64,000 bases of DNA from Nostoc sp. S4 (GTDB lineage: Bacteria; Cyanobacteriota; Cyanobacteriia; Cyanobacteriales; Nostocaceae), in NCBI GenBank assembly GCA_029379225.1, contig JAQYWR010000009.1, positions 1-64,000 on the forward strand, read 5' to 3'. A program made the translations under genes and the position numbers. Each line of letters starts with the position of its first letter. Within the stretch, counting starts at the first letter, position 1. The notes beneath the pieces were generated by a model. The model did not search any database. It was not told the DNA's origin and worked only from the letters and a program-made list of their open reading frames with translations. Positions 47,141 to 56,110 of this stretch are shown here, piece after piece.

Positions 47141-47746
47141 ATGCCCAGTATCAACCGTAAGATGATTGTAGAGGCTAGTGTAATACTAGTCTTGCTGACT
47201 TTTGCTGTGTATATCCTAATTTTTACTGAAAGACGCTGGATTCCTTCTGGTGCTATGGAACCGACTCTGCATGGTACACCAAATCAGTGGGAGGCAGATA
47301 AAATTATTATTGATAAGTTAAAGTATAAATTTTTTCAACCACAACGCGGAGATATTGTAGTTTTTTCGCCTACAGAAGAGTTGCAAAAAGAACAATACCA
47401 CAATGCTTTTATTAAACGTGTAATCGGCTTACCTGGAGAAAAAGTACAACTCAAGGATAGCAAGGTCTATATCAATAACAAACCTCTCTCAGAAGAAAAT
47501 TACCTTAGCTTTCCCCAGAGTACATTGATTGATGTTTGCTTATCAGGGTCGCAACCACCTTTTTTGGTAAAACCTCAAACTATACCAGCAGACTCATATT
47601 TAGTACTAGGTGATAATCGTAACAATAGCTACGATAGTCGCTGTTGGGGTGTTGTTCCCCGCCAGAATATTATTGGTTGTGCTATATTTCGCTTCTGGCC
47701 TCTCAACCACATTGGAGGAATTGATAAATCACCACTGTATCCATAA
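47141..47746 (+). CDS. signal peptidase I paralogue with catalytic Ser replaced by Ala (predicted inactive)
   Basis: 201 residues, a tandem duplicate of the preceding lepB with a shorter cytosolic N-terminus. One helix (about 12-29) precedes WIPSGAMEPTL: the codon at 47252-47254 is GCT, so the nucleophile is Ala38 instead of Ser. Everything else is kept, including K92 in FIKRVIGLPGE and box E LGDNRNNSYDSR. Long runs are nearly identical at DNA level to the first copy, so the duplication is recent or maintained by gene conversion. Without the serine it cannot act by the known Ser-Lys mechanism. It may be a binding partner, a decoy or a recent loss. Confidence 0.9.
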   Translation: MPSINRKMIVEASVILVLLTFAVYILIFTERRWIPSGAMEPTLHGTPNQWEADKIIIDKLKYKFFQPQRGDIVVFSPTEELQKEQYHNAFIKRVIGLPGEKVQLKDSKVYINNKPLSEENYLSFPQSTLIDVCLSGSQPPFLVKPQTIPADSYLVLGDNRNNSYDSRCWGVVPRQNIIGCAIFRFWPLNHIGGIDKSPLYP

Positions 47747-48356
47747 AAAATCAAAAAAGAATTGGTTCTTTAATACCTGTGACACTGAAGTTTTAATTAA
47801 CCATTATGACTTGGCTCTAAAATTAAGGCTAGAAAGCTAAATCTTATCCCGAAGCATCAAATAGTAAGAAAAACGGCTGTTATTGTTATCCTGCAAGAGT
47901 CTTAATGATATAATAATATATTATATATAATAAGTATTTTATAATAATATTAAATGTTGAGTAAATTTTTTGATTTTACTGTGTATTTTTATAAAAATTT
48001 AAGAATTATTTTTGTACAAACCTAAAGGTTTTAATGGGTGCTAATGGCAACCTGAATTTTATAATGGCATACTGTAGCTGTATCGGTAAATTTTATGTCG
48101 CTCCTAGAAAATCTGCGGAAATATTGCCGAATAAAACAGAGCAAATTAAGGTGTAATCATCAACTCTGAAAATTTATATGTTGGAGGAACTCAGCCAGTC
48201 AAAAAAGTATATAACTTAAATTTAGTATGTTTTTATACTTTAATATAAAAAATATCTCATAGATAAAATTCTGGCACGCCGTAGTTATCCTGAAATAGGA
48301 TGTAGCTAATATGGCGATAACACCCCTAGTACACTCTAGGGAAGAATCAAAAAACA
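47747..48356. other. intergenic, 610 bp, very AT-rich
   Basis: No gene seen. Around 47905-47960 the sequence is almost pure A/T (TATAATAATATATTA type) and may be a promoter or unwinding region for the downstream operon. A small hairpin CCCTAG-TACACT-CTAGGG at 48324-48341 sits just upstream of the kinase start. Confidence 0.5.
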
Positions 48357-51300
48357 ATGTTATCCAAACTTCAGCCTGTCAATTCTGTCAATAGCTTAGT
48401 TAGCAAAGTCTATGCCAAGATGCCCATGAGGTATATTCTGATTGTGCCCTTTATATTGCAAATTTGTGGGGCAGTAGGACTTGTGGGTTATCTTTCCTAT
48501 GAAAACGGGCAAAAAGCGGTAAAACAGCTTGCTGCTCAATTACAAAATGAAATTTGCGATCGCATTGAACAGCATCTCGATCGCTATTTAACAACTCCCA
48601 AGCAAATCAATCAAATTAATTTAGATGCAATTGAGCTAAATTTGCTCAAACTCTCTAACTTTCAAACTACCGGAAATTACTTTTGGAAACAAATGCAGGT
48701 TTTCAATATTGGCTATAATAACTTTGCCAATTCCAAAGGTGAATTTATTGGTGTTGAACGTTTAGATAATGGCAAGCTTTTAATTAATGAGGTTACCGAA
48801 AAGCATGGCACAGGTAAACTTTATGTTTATACTACAGACAACAAAGGAAATCGCCATCATTTGCAGTCAGTTAAAAATTATGACCCTCGCCAAGAAGCGT
48901 GGTACACAGATGCAGTCAAGGTAGGCAAACCAGTTTGGAGTCAAATTTATCAATGGGAAGATAAACCAGAAATTTTATCCATATCTTCTAGCTATCCTGT
49001 TTACGATAAAAATCACAGACTGGCTGGAGTGATTGGCATTGATTTAATATTGTCACAAATCGGGAATTTTTTATCGAAATTAAAAAGCGGACACTCAGGT
49101 GAAACATTTATATTAGAGCGTTCAGGATTAATAGTAGCCTCTTCGAGTGAGTCACCATATAGTATCATTAATGGTCAACCGAAACGTATATCGGGATTAG
49201 ATAGTCAAGATTCATTAATTAGACTTACAACACAATATTTAATTAAACACTTTGGTAGTCTTGGGTTTGTTACAGGAAAAAAACAGCTAAATTTTTCAGT
49301 CGATGGCATAGATTATTTTGTGCAGGTAAAAAATTGGCAGGACGACTTGGGTTTGGATTGGCTAATCGTAGTAGTAATCCCTCAAGGCGAATTTATGGAG
49401 CAAATTAACGTCAATACCCATACCACCATTATTCTGTGCATAATTGCTTTTTTAATAACTACAGAAATTGGGATTTTGACTGCTCGCTGGGTAATTAAGC
49501 CGATTCTGCAATTAAACACATCAGCCAAGAAAATCGCTGAAGGTGAATGGGAGCAAACACCAGAAATTAATCGCTCTGATGAACTAGGGGAACTAGCCAA
49601 GTCATTTGAAACTATGGCTAAGCAACTCAAAGCATCTTTTAATGTCTTAGAAGCAAAGAATGCCGAGATGCAAGTTTTAAATCAGGCACTATCTGAAAGT
49701 CAAAGTCGGCTAACTCAATTTTTAGAAGCCATGCCAGTAGGTGTATTTATTATAGATGCTCAAGGTAACCCTTATTATACAAATGAAATTGGCCAAGAAA
49801 TTCTTGGTCAAGGGACAATAGCAGAAGTTACCCCAGAACAATTGTCAGAAGTATATCAAGCTTATCTTAGCGGCACAAATCAACTTTATCCTAGCGATCG
49901 CTTGCCAATTTTAAGAGCATTGCAAGGAGAAAAGCTCAGAATTGATGACATGGAAATTCGCCGTTGTGACAAGATTATTCCCATTGAAGTTTTGGGAAAG
50001 CCAATTTATGATGAATCGGGGAATTTGGCTTTTGCAATCGCCACGTTTTTTGAGATCGGCCAACGCAAACAAGCAGAAAAGTTATTAGCAGAATACAATC
50101 TAATCTTAGAGGCTCAAGTCAAAAAACGAACTGACGAATTTCAGCAAGTTATTGAGCAATTGCAAATTACCCAAGAAGAGCTGATTGAATCCCAAAAAAT
50201 CGTCGCCCAGGAAAAACAAGCAGCCGTTCGCGAAGCAGCACGAAGCGCCGCCGCCAACCTAGCCAAAAGTGAATTCCTCGCTAACATGAGCCACGAACTG
50301 CGTACCCCACTTAACGCTATTCTCGGTTTTACACAAGTCATGAGCCGAGATTATTCATTATCCAACGAACATCAAGAAAACTTGGCGATTATTAATCGTG
50401 CTGGCGAACATTTACTAAATTTAATTAATGACATTCTAGAAATGTCCAAAATTGAAGCTGGTAGAATCAGATTAAACCTGAGCAGCTTTGACTTAATTCA
50501 TCTGCTGAAGAACTTAGAAGAAATGTTGCACTTACGTGCCGCATTGAAAAACTTAGAATTAGTATTTGAATATCCGCCAGACCTTCCTCAATACGTAGAA
50601 ACGGACGAAAATAAACTGTTTCAAGTCTTGCTCAACCTCTTGGGAAACGCCATCAAATTTACTGACATTGGCAGGGTGACACTGCGGGTGAGATTGGAAA
50701 CTGGGGAACTTGGGGCATTAGGAACATGGGAACTGGGGACGCACGGATACTCTGACACAGAGAATTCTTTCACTGCGTCCCCCCCCCACCTCGTCACCGC
50801 GTCTTCTTCATCCGCCCAATCCTCATTATCCCTTATCCCCAGAGGCAGCCCCGAGTTCCCCAATTCCCAATCCCTGATCTTTGAAGTACAAGACACTGGT
50901 TGTGGTATTACTCCAGAAGAAATTGATTTGCTGTTTGAAGCTTTTGAGCAAACCGAAATCGGCAGAAAATCCCAACAAGGTACAGGACTAGGCTTGACCA
51001 TTAGCCGCAAATACGTGCAACTGATGGGGGGAAATATTACTGTCAGCAGTACTCCTGGTATAGGTAGTACATTTACTTTTAATGTTCAAATTGCTCTGGC
51101 TTGTCCTAGAGTAATGCCGATAAACCAAAATAAATACCAAAATCTTGCTTTAACTGCTACTGAAAAAGCATACCGCATCTTAGTGGTTGACGACTCCAAA
51201 GAAAGCCGCCTGTTATTAGTAAAAATTCTCACATCTATGGGTTTTGAAGTCAGGGAAGCTACAAATGGTATGCAAGCAGTTGCCAGTTCGCAATCTTGGC

Positions 51301-52010
51301 AACCACATTTGATTTTCATGGATATGCGAATGCCAATCATGAACGGCTACGAAGCCACAAGAATCATTAAATCTCAAGAATTGGGGTATGGAGAATGGGC
51401 TATGGCACATGGGAAAGAACCTTTGTCAAGCCAGGCCAGCTCGCACAGTCCAACACTAGTTGCTAGTCACTTGAGTGGCAATCAGTCCTATGCAACGGTG
51501 AATCCCTCTTTTTACGATCCAAAGTTCTTAACAGCCTTAGCTCCACGTTGCGACTTCCCTAGAAAAACAGAAGATTGCTCTGATAAACGCACCATTATTA
51601 TTGCCCTAACTGCTAGCGCCTTTGAGGAAGAACGTCAGAGAACTTTATCCATTGGGTGTGATGATTTTATTCGCAAGCCATTCACCCAGGAAGTATTATT
51701 AGAAAAACTGAGCGAACATTTGGGTGTAAAGTATACCACCCAAATACAAACCCCAAACACAGCAGTTGTCGATCAATCTACACAAATGTTTAGCAGTGTT
51801 GCTGAACTCGTGAGCCTTCTGTCACAGATGTCGCCTGAGTGGCTCCAACAGATACACTATGCCGCAGCCAGTTGTAGCGATGACCTGATTTTACAGTTAC
51901 TCAAGCAAATTCCATTAGATAAAAGTCAAGTTTTCCAAGTTTTCAGGGATTTAGCAAATAACTATCAGTTTGAGAAAATTATGGAATTGACTAGAACATA
52001 CATAGAATGA
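48357..52010 (+). CDS. hybrid sensor histidine kinase (Cache-HAMP-PAS-HisKA-HATPase-REC) with two in-frame insertions
   Basis: A 1217-residue membrane kinase. The first helix (about 25-48) and second (about 352-378) flank an extracytoplasmic dCache-type sensor. HAMP, a PAS domain (about 450-565), a coiled coil, HisKA with H646 in SHELRTPLNAI, HATPase motifs NLLGNAIKF, DTGCGI and GTGLGLTI, and a receiver with D989 (FMDMRMP) follow. Two stretches look foreign. About 782-838, between the N and G1 boxes, is low-complexity (ELGALGTWELG...SSSSAQSS). About 1007-1078, between receiver helix 3 and strand 4, is a second one. The frame is kept through both. The stop overlaps the next start (ATGA). Sensor and output likely intact if the loops are tolerated. 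Confidence 0.9.
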   Translation: MLSKLQPVNSVNSLVSKVYAKMPMRYILIVPFILQICGAVGLVGYLSYENGQKAVKQLAAQLQNEICDRIEQHLDRYLTTPKQINQINLDAIELNLLKLSNFQTTGNYFWKQMQVFNIGYNNFANSKGEFIGVERLDNGKLLINEVTEKHGTGKLYVYTTDNKGNRHHLQSVKNYDPRQEAWYTDAVKVGKPVWSQIYQWEDKPEILSISSSYPVYDKNHRLAGVIGIDLILSQIGNFLSKLKSGHSGETFILERSGLIVASSSESPYSIINGQPKRISGLDSQDSLIRLTTQYLIKHFGSLGFVTGKKQLNFSVDGIDYFVQVKNWQDDLGLDWLIVVVIPQGEFMEQINVNTHTTIILCIIAFLITTEIGILTARWVIKPILQLNTSAKKIAEGEWEQTPEINRSDELGELAKSFETMAKQLKASFNVLEAKNAEMQVLNQALSESQSRLTQFLEAMPVGVFIIDAQGNPYYTNEIGQEILGQGTIAEVTPEQLSEVYQAYLSGTNQLYPSDRLPILRALQGEKLRIDDMEIRRCDKIIPIEVLGKPIYDESGNLAFAIATFFEIGQRKQAEKLLAEYNLILEAQVKKRTDEFQQVIEQLQITQEELIESQKIVAQEKQAAVREAARSAAANLAKSEFLANMSHELRTPLNAILGFTQVMSRDYSLSNEHQENLAIINRAGEHLLNLINDILEMSKIEAGRIRLNLSSFDLIHLLKNLEEMLHLRAALKNLELVFEYPPDLPQYVETDENKLFQVLLNLLGNAIKFTDIGRVTLRVRLETGELGALGTWELGTHGYSDTENSFTASPPHLVTASSSSAQSSLSLIPRGSPEFPNSQSLIFEVQDTGCGITPEEIDLLFEAFEQTEIGRKSQQGTGLGLTISRKYVQLMGGNITVSSTPGIGSTFTFNVQIALACPRVMPINQNKYQNLALTATEKAYRILVVDDSKESRLLLVKILTSMGFEVREATNGMQAVASSQSWQPHLIFMDMRMPIMNGYEATRIIKSQELGYGEWAMAHGKEPLSSQASSHSPTLVASHLSGNQSYATVNPSFYDPKFLTALAPRCDFPRKTEDCSDKRTIIIALTASAFEEERQRTLSIGCDDFIRKPFTQEVLLEKLSEHLGVKYTTQIQTPNTAVVDQSTQMFSSVAELVSLLSQMSPEWLQQIHYAAASCSDDLILQLLKQIPLDKSQVFQVFRDLANNYQFEKIMELTRTYIE

Positions 52011-53842
52011 ATTACGAGCATTTAGACCCTTATAAAAAAGATATTTTGATCGTTGACGATATGGCAGATAACCTGCGGGTTTTATCTTCGATATTGACAA
52101 GGGAAGGGTACAACGTTCGTAAAGCTTTGAACTGGCAAATGGCACTGACAGCAACTCAAACAGTATTACCCGATCTAATTTTGCTCGATATTATGATGCC
52201 AGAAGTAGATGGCTATGAAATTTGTCAAACCTTTAAAGCTTGGGAGCTAACAGCCGATATTCCAGTAATTTTTATTAGCGCGTTGGATGATGTTTTTGAC
52301 AAAGTTAAAGCCTTTAAGGTAGGTGGCGTAGACTACATTACTAAACCTTTTGAATTTCAAGAAGTTTTAGTGCGCGTACAAAATCAACTGGCATTGAGAG
52401 CGGCGCGATTAGAAATATTGAAACTAAATGTCGAACTTGAGCATCGGGTAAAACAACGTACTTGGGAACTAGAAAATGCTTTGCAAAAACTTCATGAAGA
52501 AATCATTTATCGCCAGAAATTACAAAGTCAAATCCTAGATATAGCGCTGCATGATTCGCTGACTGGTTTACCAAACCGAGTTTTATTTATTAGGCAACTC
52601 AAAAATGCTCTAAACCGTGCTAAAAAAGAATCAAATTATCAGTTTGCTGTACTTTTTTTAGACTGCGATCGCTTCAAAGTGATCAATGATTCTCTTGGTC
52701 ATTTGGTAGGAGATGAATTGCTGATCGCCATTGCCTGCCGTTTGCAAACATGCCTAATACCTATTGATACCTTAGCACGACTAGGCGGCGATGAATTTGG
52801 CATTCTTCTGGAAAATCTTACAGATATCAATATCGCAATCCAAGTTGCTGAACGCATTCTGCAACAGCTATCACTTGCTTTTAAACTATCAAGATATGAA
52901 GTTTTTATGAATGCTAGTATTGGTATTAGTTGGGGCAACAAAGATTACGATCGCCCAGAGTATTTACTGCGGGATGCTGATACGGCAATGTATCGTGCCA
53001 AGGCTCAAGGAAGAGCAAAATATCACGTTTTCGATCCAGCAATGCATCAGGAAGCTATTCACCTTTTAGAGCTAGAAAATGACTTGCGAAGGGCTGTAGA
53101 AAGGCAAGAATTCCTTGTTTACTATCAGCCAATTATTAGCTTAACTACAGGAAGAATTTCTGGATTTGAAGCCTTAGTGCGCTGGGAGCATCCGATTCGC
53201 GGTTTGGTTTCTCCTGTAGAATTTATTCCTGTAGCAGAAGAAACAGGTTTGATTAGTGCGATTAACACTTGGGTATTACAGACAGCTTGCCATCAACTAA
53301 GCGTCTGGCAACATCATCCAATAACACCAAAATTCTTAACTATTAGTGTAAATTTGAGTGCTAGATTATTTTCACAGCCAAATTTGGTAGATCAAATCGA
53401 TAGAATAATTTCTGAAAATAAAATAAATCCAGAATATTTACAATTAGAAATTACAGAAAGTGTAATTATGGAAAATACTAATGCAATCAAAATAATACTC
53501 GAACAACTAAAGCAGCGAAAAATAAAATTGATTATGGATGATTTTGGTACAGGATATTCCTCTTTAAGTTATCTCCACAGCTTTCCTTTAAATGCATTGA
53601 AAATTGACAAATCATTTGTAAAACGTATGCAGGAAAACGAAGAAAATATGGGATTAGTTCCAGCGATGATTGGTATTGCTAACTCAATGGGAATGAGTGC
53701 GATCGCTGAAGGCGTTGAAACACAAGAACAGTTAGCCCAATTGAGAAATTTAAACTGTGATTTTGCTCAAGGATATCTGTTCTCTAAACCCATAAAAGAA
53801 CAATTGGTTCTAAAGTTACTTGAGGCAGCACCTCAATGGTAG
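52007..53842 (+). CDS. response regulator with GGDEF and EAL domains
   Basis: 611 residues, start ATG overlapping the kinase stop by 4 bp. The receiver has VDDMAD, D61 in LLDIMMP and TKPFEF. A coiled coil (about 130-175) leads to GGDEF with intact GGDEF at 260-264 but no RxxD I-site (IPID at that position). The EAL domain has EALVRW at 388-393, NLSARLF, ITESVIM, DDFGTGYSSLSYL and EGVET. Both active sites look complete, so it could make and degrade cyclic-di-GMP with phosphorylation setting the balance. Coupled translation makes the upstream hybrid kinase its probable phosphodonor. Confidence 0.94.
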   Translation: MNYEHLDPYKKDILIVDDMADNLRVLSSILTREGYNVRKALNWQMALTATQTVLPDLILLDIMMPEVDGYEICQTFKAWELTADIPVIFISALDDVFDKVKAFKVGGVDYITKPFEFQEVLVRVQNQLALRAARLEILKLNVELEHRVKQRTWELENALQKLHEEIIYRQKLQSQILDIALHDSLTGLPNRVLFIRQLKNALNRAKKESNYQFAVLFLDCDRFKVINDSLGHLVGDELLIAIACRLQTCLIPIDTLARLGGDEFGILLENLTDINIAIQVAERILQQLSLAFKLSRYEVFMNASIGISWGNKDYDRPEYLLRDADTAMYRAKAQGRAKYHVFDPAMHQEAIHLLELENDLRRAVERQEFLVYYQPIISLTTGRISGFEALVRWEHPIRGLVSPVEFIPVAEETGLISAINTWVLQTACHQLSVWQHHPITPKFLTISVNLSARLFSQPNLVDQIDRIISENKINPEYLQLEITESVIMENTNAIKIILEQLKQRKIKLIMDDFGTGYSSLSYLHSFPLNALKIDKSFVKRMQENEENMGLVPAMIGIANSMGMSAIAEGVETQEQLAQLRNLNCDFAQGYLFSKPIKEQLVLKLLEAAPQW

Positions 53843-54106
53843 CTATCAAATAGTGCCTAAAGAAACTTTATTTTTGATGCTTGATAAGCTCGTCTTTGCG
53901 TGCTATCTAGTATACTGCGGTAATCGAGCTTTTAGCTTTGCAAAGCTGCTAACTGAACTAATAGCTTTGATTGTCTGTAAAACTCTCCAAGCAATGTGGA
54001 AGCTAAACTATAAAAATAACTTTTTTGGCAAAATTGAGCCAAATTTTCTAAGTGATTTAAAATCAGCATTTACTATCCAAAATTATTATAAGTATAGTTT
54101 CTCATA

Positions 54107-55585
54107 ATGTATTTCAATCAAACTGACGATTATAAAAGAAATATTTTGGTGGTAGATGATACCCCAGATAATCTGCGGCTTTTGTCGGCAATGTTGACTG
54201 CACAAGGTTTTGAAGTTCGCAAAGCCTTAAATGGCAAAATGGCACTGACTGCATGTCAAATGGTTTTGCCAGATGTGATTTTACTTGATATTAATATGCC
54301 TGGTATGGATGGCTATCAAGTTTGTCAACAACTCAAAGCTGACGAGAAAACTTGTGAAATTCCTGTGATTTTTATTAGTGCCCTTGATGATGTTGTAGAT
54401 AAAGCAAAAGCTTTTGATGTTGGTGGCGTAGATTATATTGCCAAACCTTTTCATGGAACCGAGGTTGTATTGCGAATTGAAAATCAGATTAATTTACGTT
54501 TACTACAAATTAAACTGCAAGAAAAAAATTTTTTGCTGCAAGAGGCTCTTGACAATTTGAGATCTGCCCAAGTTCAACAAATTCAAAATGAGAAAATGGT
54601 AGCTTTGGGGCAGTTAGTAGCTGGAATTGCTCATGAAATTAATAACCCGATCGGTTTTATTTATGGAAATCTTCAATATGCTAGTCAATATGTACAAGAC
54701 CTAGTAAATATCATTCAGGTTTATCAACAAGAATATCCTAAACCGACGCTAAAAGTTCAGCAAATAGCTCAAGATATAGATCTGAATTTTGTAATTAATG
54801 ATTTGCAAAAGCTGATAGACGCAATGAATAGAGGTTCTAATCGCATTCGGGAAATAGTACTAGCATTACAAAACTTCTCTCGACACGATGAATCCCAAAT
54901 CAAGCGAGTAAATATCCATGAAGGCATCGAAAACACTTTAGTGATGTTACAGCATCGACTGAAGGAAACAGCAGACCGTCCCGCAATTGTTATAATTAGA
55001 GATTATGACAACTTACCTCCAGTCAACTGTTATGCAAGCGAACTAAATCAAGTATTTATACATCTATTGAATAATGCCATTGATGCTTTAGAAAAGGGAG
55101 TAGGAAACTCAAAGACGCCTTTGGGGATAAGGGGTAATGGGGAATCGGAAGATGAGGAATTAGCTAGGGGGGAAGAAAGTACTAAAGAGGAATTTTCCTC
55201 CCTGCTAAGAACTCCCAGCCCAATGCCGCATGACGCCAATTTGCACAAGTCACCAGACCCGCCCATGCAACTGGCTCCCTCATACTCCATGCCCAATGGC
55301 CTACTCCCCACTCCCAAAATTCGGATTTACACAGAAATGACAAACTCTCATACGGTCAAAATAGCGATCGCCGATAACGGTTGTGGTATAGATGAATCAT
55401 TGCGATCGCGTTTATTTGACCCATTTTTTACCACAAAACCTGTGGGTAAAGGTAGTGGATTAGGATTGTCTATTAGTTATCAAATTATTGTTCAAAAACA
55501 CCGAGGAGAGATTACCTGCACTTCATCTGCTGGACATGGAGCGGAATTTGCGATTGAAATTCCTATAGAACAATTTGAGCCTTAA
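54107..55585 (+). CDS. response-regulator histidine kinase (REC-HisKA-HATPase) with in-frame insertion
   Basis: 492 residues, 264 bp after the GGDEF-EAL gene. The N-terminal receiver has VDDTPD, D61 (LLDINMP) and AKPFHG. A short coiled coil is followed by the HisKA motif GIAHEINNPIGFIYGN with H176, the N box as NQVFIHLLNNAIDAL, G1 as DNGCGI and G2 as GKGSGLGLSI. About 330-403, between the N box and G1, is a low-complexity Glu/Ser/Pro-rich insertion with GG-rich then CC-rich DNA. Soluble, so it probably transmits a signal received from another kinase. The receiver shows clear similarity to that of the preceding gene (ISALDDV, VGGVDYI). Output partner unknown. Confidence 0.92.
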   Translation: MYFNQTDDYKRNILVVDDTPDNLRLLSAMLTAQGFEVRKALNGKMALTACQMVLPDVILLDINMPGMDGYQVCQQLKADEKTCEIPVIFISALDDVVDKAKAFDVGGVDYIAKPFHGTEVVLRIENQINLRLLQIKLQEKNFLLQEALDNLRSAQVQQIQNEKMVALGQLVAGIAHEINNPIGFIYGNLQYASQYVQDLVNIIQVYQQEYPKPTLKVQQIAQDIDLNFVINDLQKLIDAMNRGSNRIREIVLALQNFSRHDESQIKRVNIHEGIENTLVMLQHRLKETADRPAIVIIRDYDNLPPVNCYASELNQVFIHLLNNAIDALEKGVGNSKTPLGIRGNGESEDEELARGEESTKEEFSSLLRTPSPMPHDANLHKSPDPPMQLAPSYSMPNGLLPTPKIRIYTEMTNSHTVKIAIADNGCGIDESLRSRLFDPFFTTKPVGKGSGLGLSISYQIIVQKHRGEITCTSSAGHGAEFAIEIPIEQFEP

Positions 55586-55664
55586 TAGAAGAATCCACAA
55601 TTCAGGTGAAATCGTCCACCAGTGTGTTTCCCATCAGGGACAATTGATAACATTCTCTTGCCGT

Positions 55665-55925
55665 TCAAGATAGTATAATTACTGGAATTTGACTGTTAGA
55701 AATTTGGTTCTCTAGCTCAGTAATAAATTCCAGCCCGTTTAAATTTGGTAATTGATAATCCAACAAAATCACATCCAGAATTTTTCCTTGGCAAGCTTAC
55801 AGCGCTTCCTCCCCAGAGTCAAAGGTAGCAAATATCATAGGTGTAGCGCTCGTCCTACTCCACTAAGCGTCGATATAAAGCTTTATCTTCGCCAAAGTCT
55901 TCTACAAAGATACGGTTGTTGAATG
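55665..55925 (-). pseudogene. remnant of a response regulator receiver domain
   Basis: Reading the minus strand from about 55925 gives NRIFVEDFGEDKALYRRLVE, a stop, DERYTYDICYL, then a frame change into FDSGEEAL, a stop, and ACQGKILDVILLDYQLPNLN, GLEFITELENQIS and SQIPVIIL before TGA 55665. These are the receiver segments from the acidic pair to strand 4, including the phosphoacceptor VILLDYQLP, broken by two in-frame stops and one frameshift. It sits antisense just after the REC-kinase operon and may once have been part of a phosphorelay gene. No longer functional. Confidence 0.75.
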
Positions 55926-56110
55926 AAACATAGGGAGTGGGGAGTGAGCAGCAGGGGGAGAATAATTCTTAATCAAAGACGCTTTGCCTCCAGCTTTACT
56001 CCTAACTCAACACTTAACACTCAATACTCTTAATGCCCCGAATCAGGAAATCCGGACTTTTTATTGATTACACACTACTATTTTTAGTCGCATAAACGCA
56101 TAATAGAAAT

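Noticed and set aside
53820..54107. 95-codon plus frame between the GGDEF-EAL and REC-kinase genes
   Set aside because: Overlaps the preceding gene's end, no recognised domain, composition of noncoding AT-rich DNA.
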